DNA from: Lewinellaceae bacterium SD302
GTDB lineage: Bacteria > Bacteroidota > Bacteroidia > Chitinophagales > Saprospiraceae
Length of the DNA: 64,000 nucleotides
Reading direction: 5' to 3'
NCBI GenBank assembly: GCA_002591745.1
Contig: PDLQ01000014.1
Span: 1 to 64,000 of the forward strand
This document shows, piece by piece, positions 36,997-46,638 of the stretch. Position 1 is the first letter of the stretch; each line of letters begins with the position of its first letter. The position numbers and the translations under genes are program-made. Below the pieces are notes generated by a model that ran no database searches, had not been told where the DNA came from, and saw only the letters and a list, made by a program, of their open reading frames with translations.

Positions 36997-38913
36997 TTAG
37001 TTCTTCTCTACTTCTTCGAATTCTACGTCCTGCACGTCGTCAGCATCACTGCTTCCGGCGTCACCGGCATTGGCCGTAGCGTCGGCTCCGGCAGCGTCAC
37101 CGCCGGCTTCCTGCTGGGCCTGGTAGATATCCTGACTGGCAGCGTTCCAGGCTTCGGTCAGGGTAGTAGTGGCGGACTCGATCTTATCGAGATCCTGGGC
37201 GGCGTGAGCAGCTTTAAGCTCCGTCAAAGCAGCGTCGATGTTGCTGCGCTTATCTTCGGGGATCTTGTCTCCGAACTCCTTGAGTTGCTTTTCCGTCTGG
37301 AAGACCAACTGGTCGGCGGCGTTCACTTTTTCAACGCGGTCACGCTCCTTCTGGTCGGCCTCGGCGTTGGCTTCGGCTTCGGCCTTCATGCGGGCGATGT
37401 CCTCTTTGCTCAGACCGGTACCGGCTTCGATGCGGATGGATTGCTCTTTACCCGTACCCTTATCCTTGGCGGAAACACTCAGGATACCGTTGGCGTCCAT
37501 ATCGAAGGTCACCTCAATCTGAGGGACGCCACGGGGAGCGGGCGGAATATCACCGAGTTGGAACTTACCAACGGGGCGGTTGTCCTTGGCCATCTTGCGC
37601 TCACCTTGCAATACGTGGATTTCCACGGAAGGCTGGTTGTCGGAGGCGGTAGAGTAGGTCTTGGTCTTCTTCACCGGAATGGTGGAGTTGGCCTCGATGA
37701 CTACGTCGAATACACCACCCATGGTCTCGATACCCAGGCTCAGCGGGGTAACGTCAAGCAGCAGTACATCCTGAACGTCGCCGCTCAGTACACCACCCTG
37801 AATAGCAGCACCGATAGCGACTACCTCATCGGGGTTAACACCCTTGTTGGGCTTCTTGCCGAAGAATTTCTCTACGGCTTCCTGGATAGCGGGGATCCGG
37901 GTGGAACCACCGACCAGGATTACCTCGTCGATCTCGGATTTGTCCAGTCCGGCATCTTTCAGGGCCTCGGCGCAGGGCTTTAGCGTACGCTGTACCAAGT
38001 CGTCGGCCAGTTGTTCGAATTTGGCACGGCTGATCTTGAGGACCAAGTGCTTGGGCACACCGTCTACGGCCGTGATGTACGGGAGATTAACTTCCGTTTC
38101 CTGGCTGCTGGACAGTTCGATCTTAGCTTTCTCGGCGGCTTCTTTGAGACGCTGGAGGGCCATGGGGTCCTTACGCAGGTCCATGTTCTCCTGATTCTTA
38201 AACTCATCAGCGAGGAAGTCGATCAGTACACGGTCGAAGTCATCACCACCCAGGTGAGTGTCACCATTGGTAGACTTTACTTCAAATACACCGTCACCCA
38301 GATCGAGGATGGAGATATCGAAAGTACCACCACCGAGGTCATATACCGCGATGGTCATATCCTGGGTGCGCTTGTCCATACCGTAAGCCAGGGCAGCTGC
38401 CGTCGGCTCGTTGATGATCCGGCGCACGTTTAGTCCGGCAATCTCACCGGCTTCTTTAGTGGCCTGGCGCTGACTGTCGTTGAAGTAAGCGGGTACCGTA
38501 ACCACGGCTTCGGTTACTTCGGAGCCCAGGAAATCCTCGGCGGTCTTTTTCATTTTTTGCAGGACCATGGCGCTGATCTCCTGGGGCGTGTACATGCGGC
38601 CGTCGATCTCGACGCGTGCGGTACCGTTGTCACCCTTCACCACTTTATAGGCGGAGCGGGAAACTTCCTCGGAGATTTCGTCAAAGCGGGAACCCATAAA
38701 GCGTTTGATACTGGCCACCGTCCGGGTCGGGTTGGTGATGGCCTGTCGCTTGGCGGGGTCGCCGATCTTGCGTTCACCGCCGTCCAGAAAAGCGACGACG
38801 GAAGGGGTGGTATTACGTCCCTCCTCATTGTAAATAACGGTGGGTTCGTTACCCTCCATTACGGCTACACAGGAGTTGGTCGTACCTAAGTCGATTCCAA
38901 TAATCTTACTCAT
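36997..38913 (-). CDS. dnaK: Molecular chaperone DnaK (Hsp70)
   Basis: 638 residues from the ATG at 38913 ([15 protein letters not shown]); nine more codons are open upstream but lie outside the family start. The nucleotide-binding domain shows [12 protein letters not shown], the [17 protein letters not shown] segment, [12 protein letters not shown]-like phosphate loop and [11 protein letters not shown]. The substrate-binding domain and a Gly/Ala-rich C-terminus ending in EFEEVEKN follow. It folds and protects client proteins with DnaJ and GrpE, neither of which is adjacent. A repeat copy lies 227 nt upstream (39140-39148). Confidence 0.97.
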   Translation of the reverse strand: MSKIIGIDLGTTNSCVAVMEGNEPTVIYNEEGRNTTPSVVAFLDGGERKIGDPAKRQAITNPTRTVASIKRFMGSRFDEISEEVSRSAYKVVKGDNGTARVEIDGRMYTPQEISAMVLQKMKKTAEDFLGSEVTEAVVTVPAYFNDSQRQATKEAGEIAGLNVRRIINEPTAAALAYGMDKRTQDMTIAVYDLGGGTFDISILDLGDGVFEVKSTNGDTHLGGDDFDRVLIDFLADEFKNQENMDLRKDPMALQRLKEAAEKAKIELSSSQETEVNLPYITAVDGVPKHLVLKISRAKFEQLADDLVQRTLKPCAEALKDAGLDKSEIDEVILVGGSTRIPAIQEAVEKFFGKKPNKGVNPDEVVAIGAAIQGGVLSGDVQDVLLLDVTPLSLGIETMGGVFDVVIEANSTIPVKKTKTYSTASDNQPSVEIHVLQGERKMAKDNRPVGKFQLGDIPPAPRGVPQIEVTFDMDANGILSVSAKDKGTGKEQSIRIEAGTGLSKEDIARMKAEAEANAEADQKERDRVEKVNAADQLVFQTEKQLKEFGDKIPEDKRSNIDAALTELKAAHAAQDLDKIESATTTLTEAWNAASQDIYQAQQEAGGDAAGADATANAGDAGSSDADDVQDVEFEEVEKN

Positions 38914-39198
38914 AGCGTAGATAAATTTTAGTTCGTGCAAATAGCTTGCGCACTATCTAATGCAAGGGACGTGCCATGTACAGGTGTTGCGGGTAGTGAC
39001 TGACGGAATGGCGGTAAGATTGGTAAGGAGTTGAAAATGTGTCAGTTGGGGTGTTGGTTTTTGAGGGCAAAGTGGCAGATAGTAATGCTTGCACCCAACC
39101 ATATCGCTGTTTTTAGACTCGGTATTTGGAGGAGGACTTCAAAGTAGCAATGCTAACTTTTAGAATCTGAGCCGTTAATTCTGATTAATTGACATACC
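38914..39198. other. Divergent intergenic region between dnaK and a small secreted protein
   Basis: 285 nt with no ORF. It holds a GCTACTTTGAAGTC copy on the minus strand (core 39140-39148) and a near copy CAAAGTGGC (39068-39076). No CIRCE-like inverted repeat and no clear -7 box for dnaK was recognised. Confidence 0.5.
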
Positions 39199-39777
39199 AT
39201 GAAAATCATTACTGTACTTCTAGTCTTGTTTTACTCGATTATACAAGGCCATGCTCAGGGCACCCCAGAGAACACGAGATATTACTTGGATATGGAATCC
39301 TGTGATGATGGGATTCGTCAAATGCTTTTGATAAAGGATTCTTTGTCTAGCCGAGTGGTTGACTCAATCATAATTTTTGGTGCGCAAGTAGAGTTGTTGG
39401 ATAGCTATGTTTCCGGTAGAGATTCAATCTCACTGGTGTACGTGTTGAGTAATATCATGTACATTTTTATTTATCACGACTTGTATGTCTACGATAAAGT
39501 AGCGGAAGAATATAAAATGAAACGCACCAGCATCAATAGCTATAGTAACTTTATCATGTCTCGGGGAGACATTATGAATAAGCCTGGGGTTAGTGCCAGA
39601 GGAGAAGATTTTATAAAATCTATCACTTTAAAAAGCCATAGTATTATCGAAGTATTTCAAAAGGAAAACAGATTCAAGAATAAGTACATCACTCGATTAT
39701 ACGATTTAAATACTGACGCGATAGAGAGCGAAATTGTCGGTCGACGTTTGCGGTTATACGAATTACCTTTTGAGTGA
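39199..39777 (+). CDS. Secreted protein, unknown function
   Basis: 192 residues with a signal peptide (IITVLLVLFYSIIQGHAQ) cleaved near residue 20. The mature part is rich in Ser, Ile and Tyr and has no recognised domain. Codon use is markedly AT-rich compared with neighbouring dnaK and queG, a sign that it may have been acquired. It stands alone, divergent from dnaK and convergent with queG. Probably periplasmic or surface located. The function is not recognisable. Confidence 0.6.
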   Translation: MKIITVLLVLFYSIIQGHAQGTPENTRYYLDMESCDDGIRQMLLIKDSLSSRVVDSIIIFGAQVELLDSYVSGRDSISLVYVLSNIMYIFIYHDLYVYDKVAEEYKMKRTSINSYSNFIMSRGDIMNKPGVSARGEDFIKSITLKSHSIIEVFQKENRFKNKYITRLYDLNTDAIESEIVGRRLRLYELPFE

Positions 39778-39792
39778 TAACGGAATCTAGAG

Positions 39793-40713
39793 CTAAGTTT
39801 CCCCTAAAAAATCAATATTCCTCCTCAAGCCCACAAACTTTGCCCGCTTGACCGCCGATTTTCGAAATACCCGCCGAAAGACCTCCTCGGTCATCTCCTT
39901 ACGTTCCGCCGGGCTCATGGCGGGCAGGTCGGGGTGGGGGAGGAAAGCCGGTTCGGAGTGGGCCTTGCTGAAACGGTTCCAGGGGCAGACTTCCTGGCAG
40001 ATGTCGCAGCCGAAGGCCCAACCTTCCATCCGGTCTTTAAATTCTTCGGGGATGGCTTCTTTGAGCTCGATGGTCAGATAGCTGATGCACTTACTGCCGT
40101 CTAGCAGATAGCCTTGGGGGCTAATGGCCTCGGTGGGGCAGGCATCGATGCAGCGGGTGCAGCTGCCACAGTGGTCGGTGACGGGGCCGTCGGGGTCTAC
40201 TTCCAGGTCAACGATCAGTTCGGCGAGGAAAAAATAGGAACCTACACCCTGTCGTAATAATAAGGTGTTCTTGCCTACCCAGCCGCTGCCGGAACGTTTG
40301 GCCCAATCCCTTTCCAGTACGGGAGCCGAGTCGACGAACGCCCGGCCGTCAATCTCTCCGTATTCTTCCCGCACGGCTTCTATGATAGTCCTGAGTTTCC
40401 CTTTGATCACGTGATGGTAATCCTGACCGTAAGCATAACGCGCGATCTTTGGGGCCTCCTGGCTCGGGGTATCGTCTTCCGGAAAGTAGTTGTATAAAAA
40501 GGTGATCACCGTCTTGGCTCCCGGCACCAGTTTGGTGGGGTCTACGCGCTTGTCGAAGTAATTTTCCATCCAGCTCATCTTACCGTGGCGACCCTGGTTG
40601 AGCCAGCTTTCCAGTTGGCGGGCTTCCGGCTCCATGAACTCGGCCCTGGCGAAGCCGACGTGAAGGAAACCTTGTTCAGTGGCGAGTTGCTGGATAAATG
40701 CTTTCGGCGACAA
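39793..40713 (-). CDS. queG: Epoxyqueuosine reductase QueG
   Basis: 306 residues. It reduces epoxyqueuosine to queuosine in the tRNA wobble position, using cobalamin and two 4Fe-4S clusters. The N-terminal part (GFARAEFMEPEA, then YFDKRVDPTKLVPGAKTVI) fits the cobalamin-binding half, and the middle has the AFVDSAPVLERDWA segment. The C-terminal ferredoxin-like cluster motifs are CGSCTRCIDACPTEAI and CDICQEVCPWNRF. The product is slightly short of longer homologues with a HEAT-like tail, but all ligand Cys are present. No other queuosine gene is nearby. Confidence 0.95.
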   Translation of the reverse strand: MSPKAFIQQLATEQGFLHVGFARAEFMEPEARQLESWLNQGRHGKMSWMENYFDKRVDPTKLVPGAKTVITFLYNYFPEDDTPSQEAPKIARYAYGQDYHHVIKGKLRTIIEAVREEYGEIDGRAFVDSAPVLERDWAKRSGSGWVGKNTLLLRQGVGSYFFLAELIVDLEVDPDGPVTDHCGSCTRCIDACPTEAISPQGYLLDGSKCISYLTIELKEAIPEEFKDRMEGWAFGCDICQEVCPWNRFSKAHSEPAFLPHPDLPAMSPAERKEMTEEVFRRVFRKSAVKRAKFVGLRRNIDFLGET

Positions 40714-40873
40714 ATGAGGATGATTGAAAAGAAGAGAATTAGTGAATGCTGATTTTGGTCCTTCCTTTTAGGCCTGGAAGATCGAAAAGTGATTCATTGA
40801 GGATAGTTGATTTCAAAACTAACGTTTTAGTCAGAAACTACGTCCAAGCGGGTAAGACTTAAATAGTTTACCC

Positions 40874-41284
40874 ATGAAATTCCAAATCCTTTTTATGTGC
40901 CTGCTCTCGTCCGTTTTTTTAATCGCCGGCTGTGACGATGACGGCGTCGCTGCCTTGCCCATCCAGATCCGTATCCTCAATAATACGGGGGAGGACCTGT
41001 CGAACGTAGATTTACGCTTCAACCTGGATGGTGCGGCCGGAGATTACGAAATGTATGGCAGTCTGGCCGACGGCGAAATTTCCGCCCCGATGGGCTTCGA
41101 AGCAGGCGGTAGCTGCGATAGCGACTTGTTTTTCTGTATGACCGATAACGACCAGTGCGAAAGCGTGGTAGCTCTGTGCGAGTGCATCTGCCCACTTTCG
41201 GAGGGTAGTTATACCGGGACAATTGATCTGATTGAGACGCCAGATGACGCGGTCTATACTTTCGACCTGAGTTTGGATGAATAG
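40874..41284 (+). CDS. Small Cys-rich lipoprotein, unknown function
   Basis: 136 residues. The signal sequence ends in a clear lipobox (FLIAGC, Cys20), so it is lipid-anchored. The mature part is acidic (DDDGVAALPI and further Asp/Glu-rich segments), with a cluster of Cys near the centre (CDSDLFFC, CESVVALCECIC) that may form disulphides in the periplasm or on the surface. No known family was recognised. It is monocistronic and 74 nt upstream of crtZ on the same strand. Confidence 0.6.
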   Translation: MKFQILFMCLLSSVFLIAGCDDDGVAALPIQIRILNNTGEDLSNVDLRFNLDGAAGDYEMYGSLADGEISAPMGFEAGGSCDSDLFFCMTDNDQCESVVALCECICPLSEGSYTGTIDLIETPDDAVYTFDLSLDE

Positions 41285-41358
41285 CTGCTTTACGGCAAAA
41301 ATGTTGAACAATTCGCGGTAGCGGTTATTTTATATACCTAACTACCGTAAAGTACTGT

Positions 41359-41877
41359 ATGACCGTCCTGTTCTACATTTTCGTCACCCTGGCCACCGTA
41401 GCCGGTATGGAATTCGTCGCCTGGGCCGCCCATAAATACGTAATGCACGGTTTCCTCTGGGACTGGCACGAAGACCACCACCAACATGACCACGAAGACG
41501 ATGGATTCTTTGAAAAAAATGACCTTTTCTTCCTGGTCTTCGCCGTACCCAGTGCGGCCAGTTACATGATCGGACTTAACTCCGAATCCTGGTTTTGGCT
41601 CACTTTCGTGGGGGTGGGCATCAGCATTTACGGCATCATCTACTTTCTGATCCACGACGTTTACATTCACCGACGCTTTTCCTGGTTCAAGCAACTGGAC
41701 AGCAAATACAGCCGCGCCATCCTCCGCGCTCACGGTCATCACCACGCAGTAACGGGCAAGGAAGGCGCCCGCAGCTTCGGGCTTCTGGTGGTCGATAAAC
41801 AATATTATGGCAAACGCAGCGAGTGGGACCCCGCTCCGGCGGAGTTAAAAGAAGAGACCACTGAATCTTCCCGCTAA
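41359..41877 (+). CDS. crtZ: Beta-carotene hydroxylase / fatty acid hydroxylase superfamily protein (CrtZ-like)
   Basis: 172 residues with four hydrophobic segments. The His clusters of membrane di-iron hydroxylases are in CrtZ spacing: HKYVMHG, HEDHHQHDHE, HDVYIHRR and HGHHHAV. It would add 3-hydroxyl groups to carotenoid rings (zeaxanthin formation) in the inner membrane, consistent with orange Bacteroidota. No other carotenoid gene is adjacent, so a related sterol-desaturase activity cannot be excluded. Length equals that of known CrtZ proteins. Confidence 0.85.
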   Translation: MTVLFYIFVTLATVAGMEFVAWAAHKYVMHGFLWDWHEDHHQHDHEDDGFFEKNDLFFLVFAVPSAASYMIGLNSESWFWLTFVGVGISIYGIIYFLIHDVYIHRRFSWFKQLDSKYSRAILRAHGHHHAVTGKEGARSFGLLVVDKQYYGKRSEWDPAPAELKEETTESSR

Positions 41878-41989
41878 GAATTTCAGTGGGTCACGGTAAA
41901 ATGATGCCGTAAACGATCGTCAGTGAGTATCGCTGTCGCTTTACCGTGGCATAAGACCATTGAAATTATCAGAGACACAAAAAGGTCCG

Positions 41990-41997
41990 TATCTTAG
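41990..41997 (+). promoter_or_regulatory. Near-consensus -7 box directly before the 42004 gene
   Basis: TATCTTAG (one change from TAnnTTTG) ends six nt before ATG 42004, exactly the spacing seen before lepA. It suggests a leaderless transcript. Confidence 0.4.
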
Positions 41998-42003
41998 CAC
42001 CCT

Positions 42004-42561
42004 ATGGAAGGCCGTCTTCTCGACAAAATATCCGAACAGTTCAACATTCAGCTCCCCGAGGAGTCTGGAATCGAACCTGCGTTGAACAACGTTTTACCCG
42101 TCATTCGCAGCAGCAGTGATGGTCTTAACGACATCGAGCAGCTTTTTAATCGCCCACTTCTCGAAGTGACCGATAGCCTGGTCGATACCCGCAAAAAGCT
42201 TTGGATATTTAGAGAGTCCGGTTCCATCCTCCGCACCCTGGACGAAAAAGTAGATAGCGGTAGTTGGGACATCGTGGAAGGCAGCCAGAAAATCATGATC
42301 GGTGCCGGCTTTGGTCAGATCATGTACACCCTGGCTTTTATGGATTCCAATCACCTCATTCTGCGGCTCTACGGCAACAACCGTAACCCGGATGCCGCCC
42401 GTTACCTCATGCTGGTCAGCGAACCCATTGCCAACAAACTGGAGTGGGACGAGGTCATTGAGCGCCTGCTGGCCAAGTACAAAAACAGCAACCGCGCTTT
42501 TCTCGGTATTGCGCTGGCCATCCTGTTTATGATCCTGCTTTTCGTGGCCCTGAGCTGGTAA
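42004..42561 (+). CDS. Predicted C-terminally anchored membrane protein, unknown function
   Basis: 185 residues. A soluble region of ~160 residues is followed by one C-terminal transmembrane helix (FLGIALAILFMILLFVALSW), so it looks tail-anchored with the soluble part in the cytoplasm. No catalytic motif is visible. The body has helical charged segments (LDKISEQFNIQLPEES, SLVDTRKKLWIF) and the stretch GAGFGQIMYTLAFMDS. I do not recognise the family. The nearest downstream gene is secDF, but 420 nt of repeats separate them, so no operon is implied. Confidence 0.6.
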   Translation: MEGRLLDKISEQFNIQLPEESGIEPALNNVLPVIRSSSDGLNDIEQLFNRPLLEVTDSLVDTRKKLWIFRESGSILRTLDEKVDSGSWDIVEGSQKIMIGAGFGQIMYTLAFMDSNHLILRLYGNNRNPDAARYLMLVSEPIANKLEWDEVIERLLAKYKNSNRAFLGIALAILFMILLFVALSW

Positions 42562-42981
42562 GACTTTTATGGCTAACAAAGTAGCAGTATTGGTGAAGTT
42601 AAACGGTCTTACAGTCTAACGGTCTTACAGTCTTATGGTTTTACAGTCCGGCCGGAGCCCAGATCCGCAAGGCCGCAAGGCTGTAATACCAGTAGACCGT
42701 TAGACTGTAAGACTGTAAGACTGTAAGAACGTTAGACTGTAAGACTGTAAGACCATAAGACCGTAAAGCCGCACTAACCTTGCTACTTTGAAGTCACCTG
42801 CATAATTATTCTTCCGAAACAATTTCGAACCAACAATGAACAAAAGCGTATATTTGCGCTCGCTTTCGTCAAAACGGGTCTTGGGAGGCCCCGACCGACG
42901 TAGGCGTTTTTCATTTTTTCACCTTCTTCAAAGGTCGGGCGACCGCGTTCGTCGGACCCTGGATTCTTAAACCATTTCATT
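42562..42981. other. Repeat-filled leader region between the 42004 gene and secDF
   Basis: 420 nt without an ORF. It contains GGCTAACAAAGTAGCA (42571-42586), six octamers of GGTCTTAC/AGTCTAAC type (42605-42652), nine octamers of GACTGTAA type (42695-42766) that pair with them, and TGCTACTTTGAAGTC (42781-42795). A TATATTTG -7 box for secDF follows at 42849-42856. The ~120-nt leader after it holds overlapping complementary segments (42890-42896 with 42933-42939; 42895-42900 with 42950-42955). Confidence 0.7.
42571..42795. repeat. Long imperfect palindrome of octamer repeats bounded by GCTACTTTG copies
   Basis: The outer ends are inverted copies of the window-wide repeat facing outward. The arms consist of 8-nt units (TTACAGTC on one side, GACTGTAA on the other), so the ~225-bp block can fold into one long hairpin. 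Confidence 0.7.
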
Positions 42982-45900
42982 ATGCAAGGCAAGGGAATTA
43001 TCAAATTTTTCCTTGTAGTTATGTTGCTTGTCACTGCCGTGCAGTACCTCTTCGTGATCCCCACCAACAATGTGGAGAGCGACGCTGAGGATTTCGCGGA
43101 AAGTAAGAGTGCCCCCGTGGAAGGGGAGCGCGAGCAAGCCGAAACCTACAAGATGGCCTATTCAAACTATTTGGATAGCATGTCTAACAAGGAGATCGTC
43201 AAGATCCCGTTACTCAAGTCCTACACTTACCAAGAGTTAAAAGGACAGCAATTGGCCTACGGGCTGGACCTGAAAGGAGGCATGAGCGTTGTCCTCCAGG
43301 TGGACCTCAGAGAATTTATACGCTCATTAGGGTTAAAATCCAGTGACCCCACCTTTGAAGAAGCCTTAGACTTAGCCTCCCAAGCACAAGCCAACGCCCA
43401 GGACGATTTTGTAGCTCTTTTTGCCGACGCCTGGCAGGAAGTTAAAGGCGACAAGAACCTGGCCACCATCTTCCAGCGCAACGATGCCATGCGCTCCGAG
43501 ATCGGCTTGAACACCAGCGACGCCGAAGTCATCCGCATTCTCCGCGAGAAAGCAGATGAGGCCGTCAACCTGACCTATGAACTGTTGGGTAAGCGGATCG
43601 ACCAACTCGGGGTGGTACAACCAAACGTCAGCCTCGACGCCGATCGCGACATCATTCTCGTGGAACTGCCCGGTATCGAGAACAAGGAGCGCGCCCTGGA
43701 TATGATGCAGGCCGCCGCCAAACTGGAATTCTACGACATCTACCGCATCAACGAGGGCAACATCATCCAGAGCCTCGTGCAGGCAGATCAGTTGCTGGAC
43801 AACCGCCAGAAACTGGCCGCCGGTGAAGAGGTCGAGGACGAAACCAGCTTCCGTATCGATACCATTTACGGCATCGATAGCCTGGGCGCTACTACCGACG
43901 AGATCGTCAGCATCGACACGGTAGAAACCGCTCCGCAGGCTACCGCCGGTCCGCTCTTCAGCGTACTGCAGCCTAACAACAACAACCTCGGCCCGGCCGT
44001 GATCGGCGTTGCCGAACGCACCGAGCGTGACGAGGTGATGGCTTTCCTGAACGACGACGAAGTGGCCCGTTTGTTCCCGCGTGACCTCGGTTTCCGCTGG
44101 AGCCGCGATCCTATCCCCGGCGTAGAGGACGGTACCGAGTTCTACGAACTTTACATGATCAAGATCCCCCGCGACGGCGAAGCTCCCCTGAACGGTGAGT
44201 ACGTCGTGGAAGCCGGCGCCCAGCCCGAGCCGAACGGACAGGTAGGCGTTAGTCTGACCATGAACAGCGAAGGTGGCCGTATCTGGAGCCAGTGGACGGC
44301 CCGTGCCGCCGCCGATCAGAATCGCCAGGTCGCCATTCTGCTGGATGACCAGGTCGTAAGCGCGCCATCCGTACGCTCTCAGATCGACGGAGGCCGCACC
44401 AGCATCACCGGTAACTTCAACGTACAGGAAGCAGACGATCTGGCCAGTATCCTGCGGGTGGGTAGCCTTCCCGCTACTACTCAAGTGCTGCAGCTCAGCG
44501 AAGTCGGTCCTTCATTGGGTGCCGAGAACATCAGCCGTTCCGTTACGGCCCTGATCATCGGTTTCCTCGTACTGATGGGCTTTATGCTTTTCTACTACGG
44601 TGGTGGCGGTATCGTTTCCGTGATCGCCCTGTTGCTGAACCTCGTCTTCATCTTCGGAGCCCTGGCCAGTATGGGTACGGTACTCACCCTGCCCGGTATT
44701 GCGGGTATCCTGTTGACGATTGGTATGGCGGTTGACGCCAACGTGATCATCTTCGAGCGTATCCGTGAAGAAGTGCGGGCCGGTAAAGGTATCCACGCTG
44801 CGGTATCCGATGGTTTCCGTAACTCTTACAGTGCAATTATCGATGCCAACGTAACCACCATTCTGGTCGCGCTCGTTCTGGCTTACTTCGGTCTCGGCCC
44901 CATTAAGGGCTTCGCCGTCGTATTGATCATCGGTGTGCTTTGCTCACTCTTTACCGCCGTACTGGTAGGTCGCTTGATGATCGACTGGTGGCTTGGCCGT
45001 GGAAAAGAGATCACTTTCTGGACCGGAGGCAGTAAGAACGCCTTCGCTGACATGAATATCGACTGGCTCGGCAAGCGCCGCGTTGCTTACATCATCTCCG
45101 GTATAGCTATCGTGCTGAGCCTGGGTAGCATCTTCACCCGTGGTTTTGACCTTGGTGTAGATTTCAAAGGTGGTTACAGCTACGTAGTTGAATTCGCCAA
45201 TGATGTTGATCCGGAAACCGTGCGTACGGAACTGACCGGTCCTTTCGGCAGCACGCCTACCGTTAAATCCGTTAGCTCTGGCAACACGCTTAATATCGTT
45301 ACCGACTTCCTGGTTACCGAAACCAAGCAGGACGAAAACGGCGTTAACCCTCAGGATCGCGTAATGGAAGCCCTGTACACGGGAGTCAAAGCCGCGACCG
45401 GTAACAATAGCCTGACGCTCGACGATTTCGCCAATTCGGACCGTAGTGAAGGAACCCACGTACTGAGTGTAAGCAAGGTAGGCCCGACGATTGCCGATGA
45501 CATTTACCGCTCCAGCTTGCTGGCCGGTGGTCTGGCGCTGATCTTCATCTTCCTCTACCTCTTGCTGCGTTTCAACAAGTGGCAGTACTCCCTTGGTGCC
45601 GTTGCGGCCCTGTTCCACGATAGTATCATCGTGCTGGGTATCTTCTCCATTGCCTGGGGTTTCCTGCCCTTCAACATGGAGGTCGACCAAGCCTTTATTG
45701 CTGCTATCCTGACGGTGATCGGTTACTCCATCAACGATACGGTGGTTGTATTCGACCGTATCCGTGAGTTCCTGAACACCTACGTAAGCGGTGGCAAGAC
45801 CGAGATCATCAACCGCGCCGTCAACAGTACGGTTAGCCGGACGGTGATCACCTCATTGACTACGCTATTCGTCGTAGCCGTACTCTTGTTCTTCGGTGGA

Positions 45901-46056
45901 GACAGTATCCGGGGCTTTGCCTTCGCGCTGTTGGTGGGTATCCTGGTGGGTACTTACTCTTCCATCTTTATCGCCACCCCGATCGTACACGATCTGACCG
46001 ACGATATGGAAGCCAAGCCGGTAAGCGAAACTGCCGACAAGACCGTTACTGCCTAA
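42982..46056 (+). CDS. secDF: Protein translocase subunit SecDF (fused)
   Basis: 1,024 residues, a fusion of SecD and SecF as usual in Bacteroidota. N-terminal transmembrane helix, the large periplasmic P1 domain with ELPGIENKERA, the first transmembrane block around GMAVDANVIIFERIREE, then the SecF half with FDLGVDFKGG and GYSINDTVVVFDRIRE, and a final transmembrane block. It uses the proton gradient to pull proteins across the inner membrane with SecYEG. A repeat-rich 420-nt leader lies upstream and a strong terminator downstream, so it is monocistronic. No YajC gene is adjacent. Confidence 0.96.
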   Translation: MQGKGIIKFFLVVMLLVTAVQYLFVIPTNNVESDAEDFAESKSAPVEGEREQAETYKMAYSNYLDSMSNKEIVKIPLLKSYTYQELKGQQLAYGLDLKGGMSVVLQVDLREFIRSLGLKSSDPTFEEALDLASQAQANAQDDFVALFADAWQEVKGDKNLATIFQRNDAMRSEIGLNTSDAEVIRILREKADEAVNLTYELLGKRIDQLGVVQPNVSLDADRDIILVELPGIENKERALDMMQAAAKLEFYDIYRINEGNIIQSLVQADQLLDNRQKLAAGEEVEDETSFRIDTIYGIDSLGATTDEIVSIDTVETAPQATAGPLFSVLQPNNNNLGPAVIGVAERTERDEVMAFLNDDEVARLFPRDLGFRWSRDPIPGVEDGTEFYELYMIKIPRDGEAPLNGEYVVEAGAQPEPNGQVGVSLTMNSEGGRIWSQWTARAAADQNRQVAILLDDQVVSAPSVRSQIDGGRTSITGNFNVQEADDLASILRVGSLPATTQVLQLSEVGPSLGAENISRSVTALIIGFLVLMGFMLFYYGGGGIVSVIALLLNLVFIFGALASMGTVLTLPGIAGILLTIGMAVDANVIIFERIREEVRAGKGIHAAVSDGFRNSYSAIIDANVTTILVALVLAYFGLGPIKGFAVVLIIGVLCSLFTAVLVGRLMIDWWLGRGKEITFWTGGSKNAFADMNIDWLGKRRVAYIISGIAIVLSLGSIFTRGFDLGVDFKGGYSYVVEFANDVDPETVRTELTGPFGSTPTVKSVSSGNTLNIVTDFLVTETKQDENGVNPQDRVMEALYTGVKAATGNNSLTLDDFANSDRSEGTHVLSVSKVGPTIADDIYRSSLLAGGLALIFIFLYLLLRFNKWQYSLGAVAALFHDSIIVLGIFSIAWGFLPFNMEVDQAFIAAILTVIGYSINDTVVVFDRIREFLNTYVSGGKTEIINRAVNSTVSRTVITSLTTLFVVAVLLFFGGDSIRGFAFALLVGILVGTYSSIFIATPIVHDLTDDMEAKPVSETADKTVTA

Positions 46057-46072
46057 GTAACACCCTCCCAAT

Positions 46073-46115
46073 AAAAAGCCCCGCGTTTCTTCTGGAAGCG
46101 TGGGGCTTTTTATTT
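46073..46115 (+). terminator. Intrinsic terminator after secDF
   Basis: AAAAGCCCCGCGTTTC pairs with GGAAGCGTGGGGCTTTT through a ~15-bp stem with two G-U pairs; T-rich sequence follows. A-rich sequence in front may let it work in both directions. Confidence 0.85.
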
Positions 46116-46271
46116 TTGGGAAGTGCTTTTGACCATGACTGGTAACCCAAAAGTTTGTTGAAGGCTTTACGACTACGCCAAAAATTACCATTCAGAAGTA
46201 ATTGATCGGCTGAGAAAATGAATCGATGATCAGATAGGGATCTTGAATGAATCACAGGCCATCATTTCGTT

Positions 46272-46439
46272 TATATACTCCCTTCGGACACAAGAGGTGA
46301 AAATTTGACGAGCTGATTTTTTCGGCTGGCAAACTGGCGAGATGAAGGCATAGCCATAGCTACGGCAAGACTCGGCGGTGAAGTCAGGCGGAAAAAGCGG
46401 CTGTCAAAAATCACCTGGAGTGCCCGAGGGGAGTATAAT
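46272..46439. repeat. ~168-bp imperfect palindromic element
   Basis: TATACTCCCTTCGGACAC (46274-46291) and the following AGGTGAAAATTTGAC are matched in inverse by GTCAAAAATCACCT and GTGCCCGAGGGGAGTATA, ending at 46437. Inner segments (GCTGATTTTTTCGGCT and AGGCGGAAAAAGCGGCT) also pair. The centre is ATAGCCATAGCTA. No ORF is present. The shape is that of a non-autonomous palindromic repeat. Confidence 0.7.
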
Positions 46440-46638
46440 TAAGAGGAGTCTCGTGCGCGTAATCATATGGGGTTAGCCTTTTTATGGCAAGAGAATGACG
46501 GGTGTTTAAGCGTTAGCATGTCGTTCGCCGGATCAAGGTTGTCGTTCACAGGTTTACCGGGCTAATTCGCTAAACACAAGCCACTCGCTCACGTTGCTTC
46601 AATTGAGTTCATATTTAGGTGATAGACCCCAGCATGTT

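Larger units (their letters stand above)
46057..46638. other. Intergenic region with terminator and large palindrome
   Basis: 582 nt between secDF and an outer membrane barrel gene. It contains the secDF terminator (46073-46115), the ~168-bp imperfect palindrome at 46272-46439, and ~200 nt with no recognised structure before the next ATG. No credible ORF, tRNA or riboswitch was seen. Confidence 0.6.

Noticed and set aside
36979-37983. A 334-codon plus-strand frame opposite dnaK.
   Set aside because: DnaK on the minus strand is certain. The plus-strand frame is low-complexity Gly/Leu/Val sequence produced by dnaK codon bias.
38941-39140. CIRCE/HrcA operator in front of dnaK.
   Set aside because: No TTAGCACTC-N9-GAGTGCTAA-like repeat is present.
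43372-44484. A 370-codon minus-strand frame opposite secDF.
   Set aside because: SecDF is unambiguous, and the antisense product lacks any motif.
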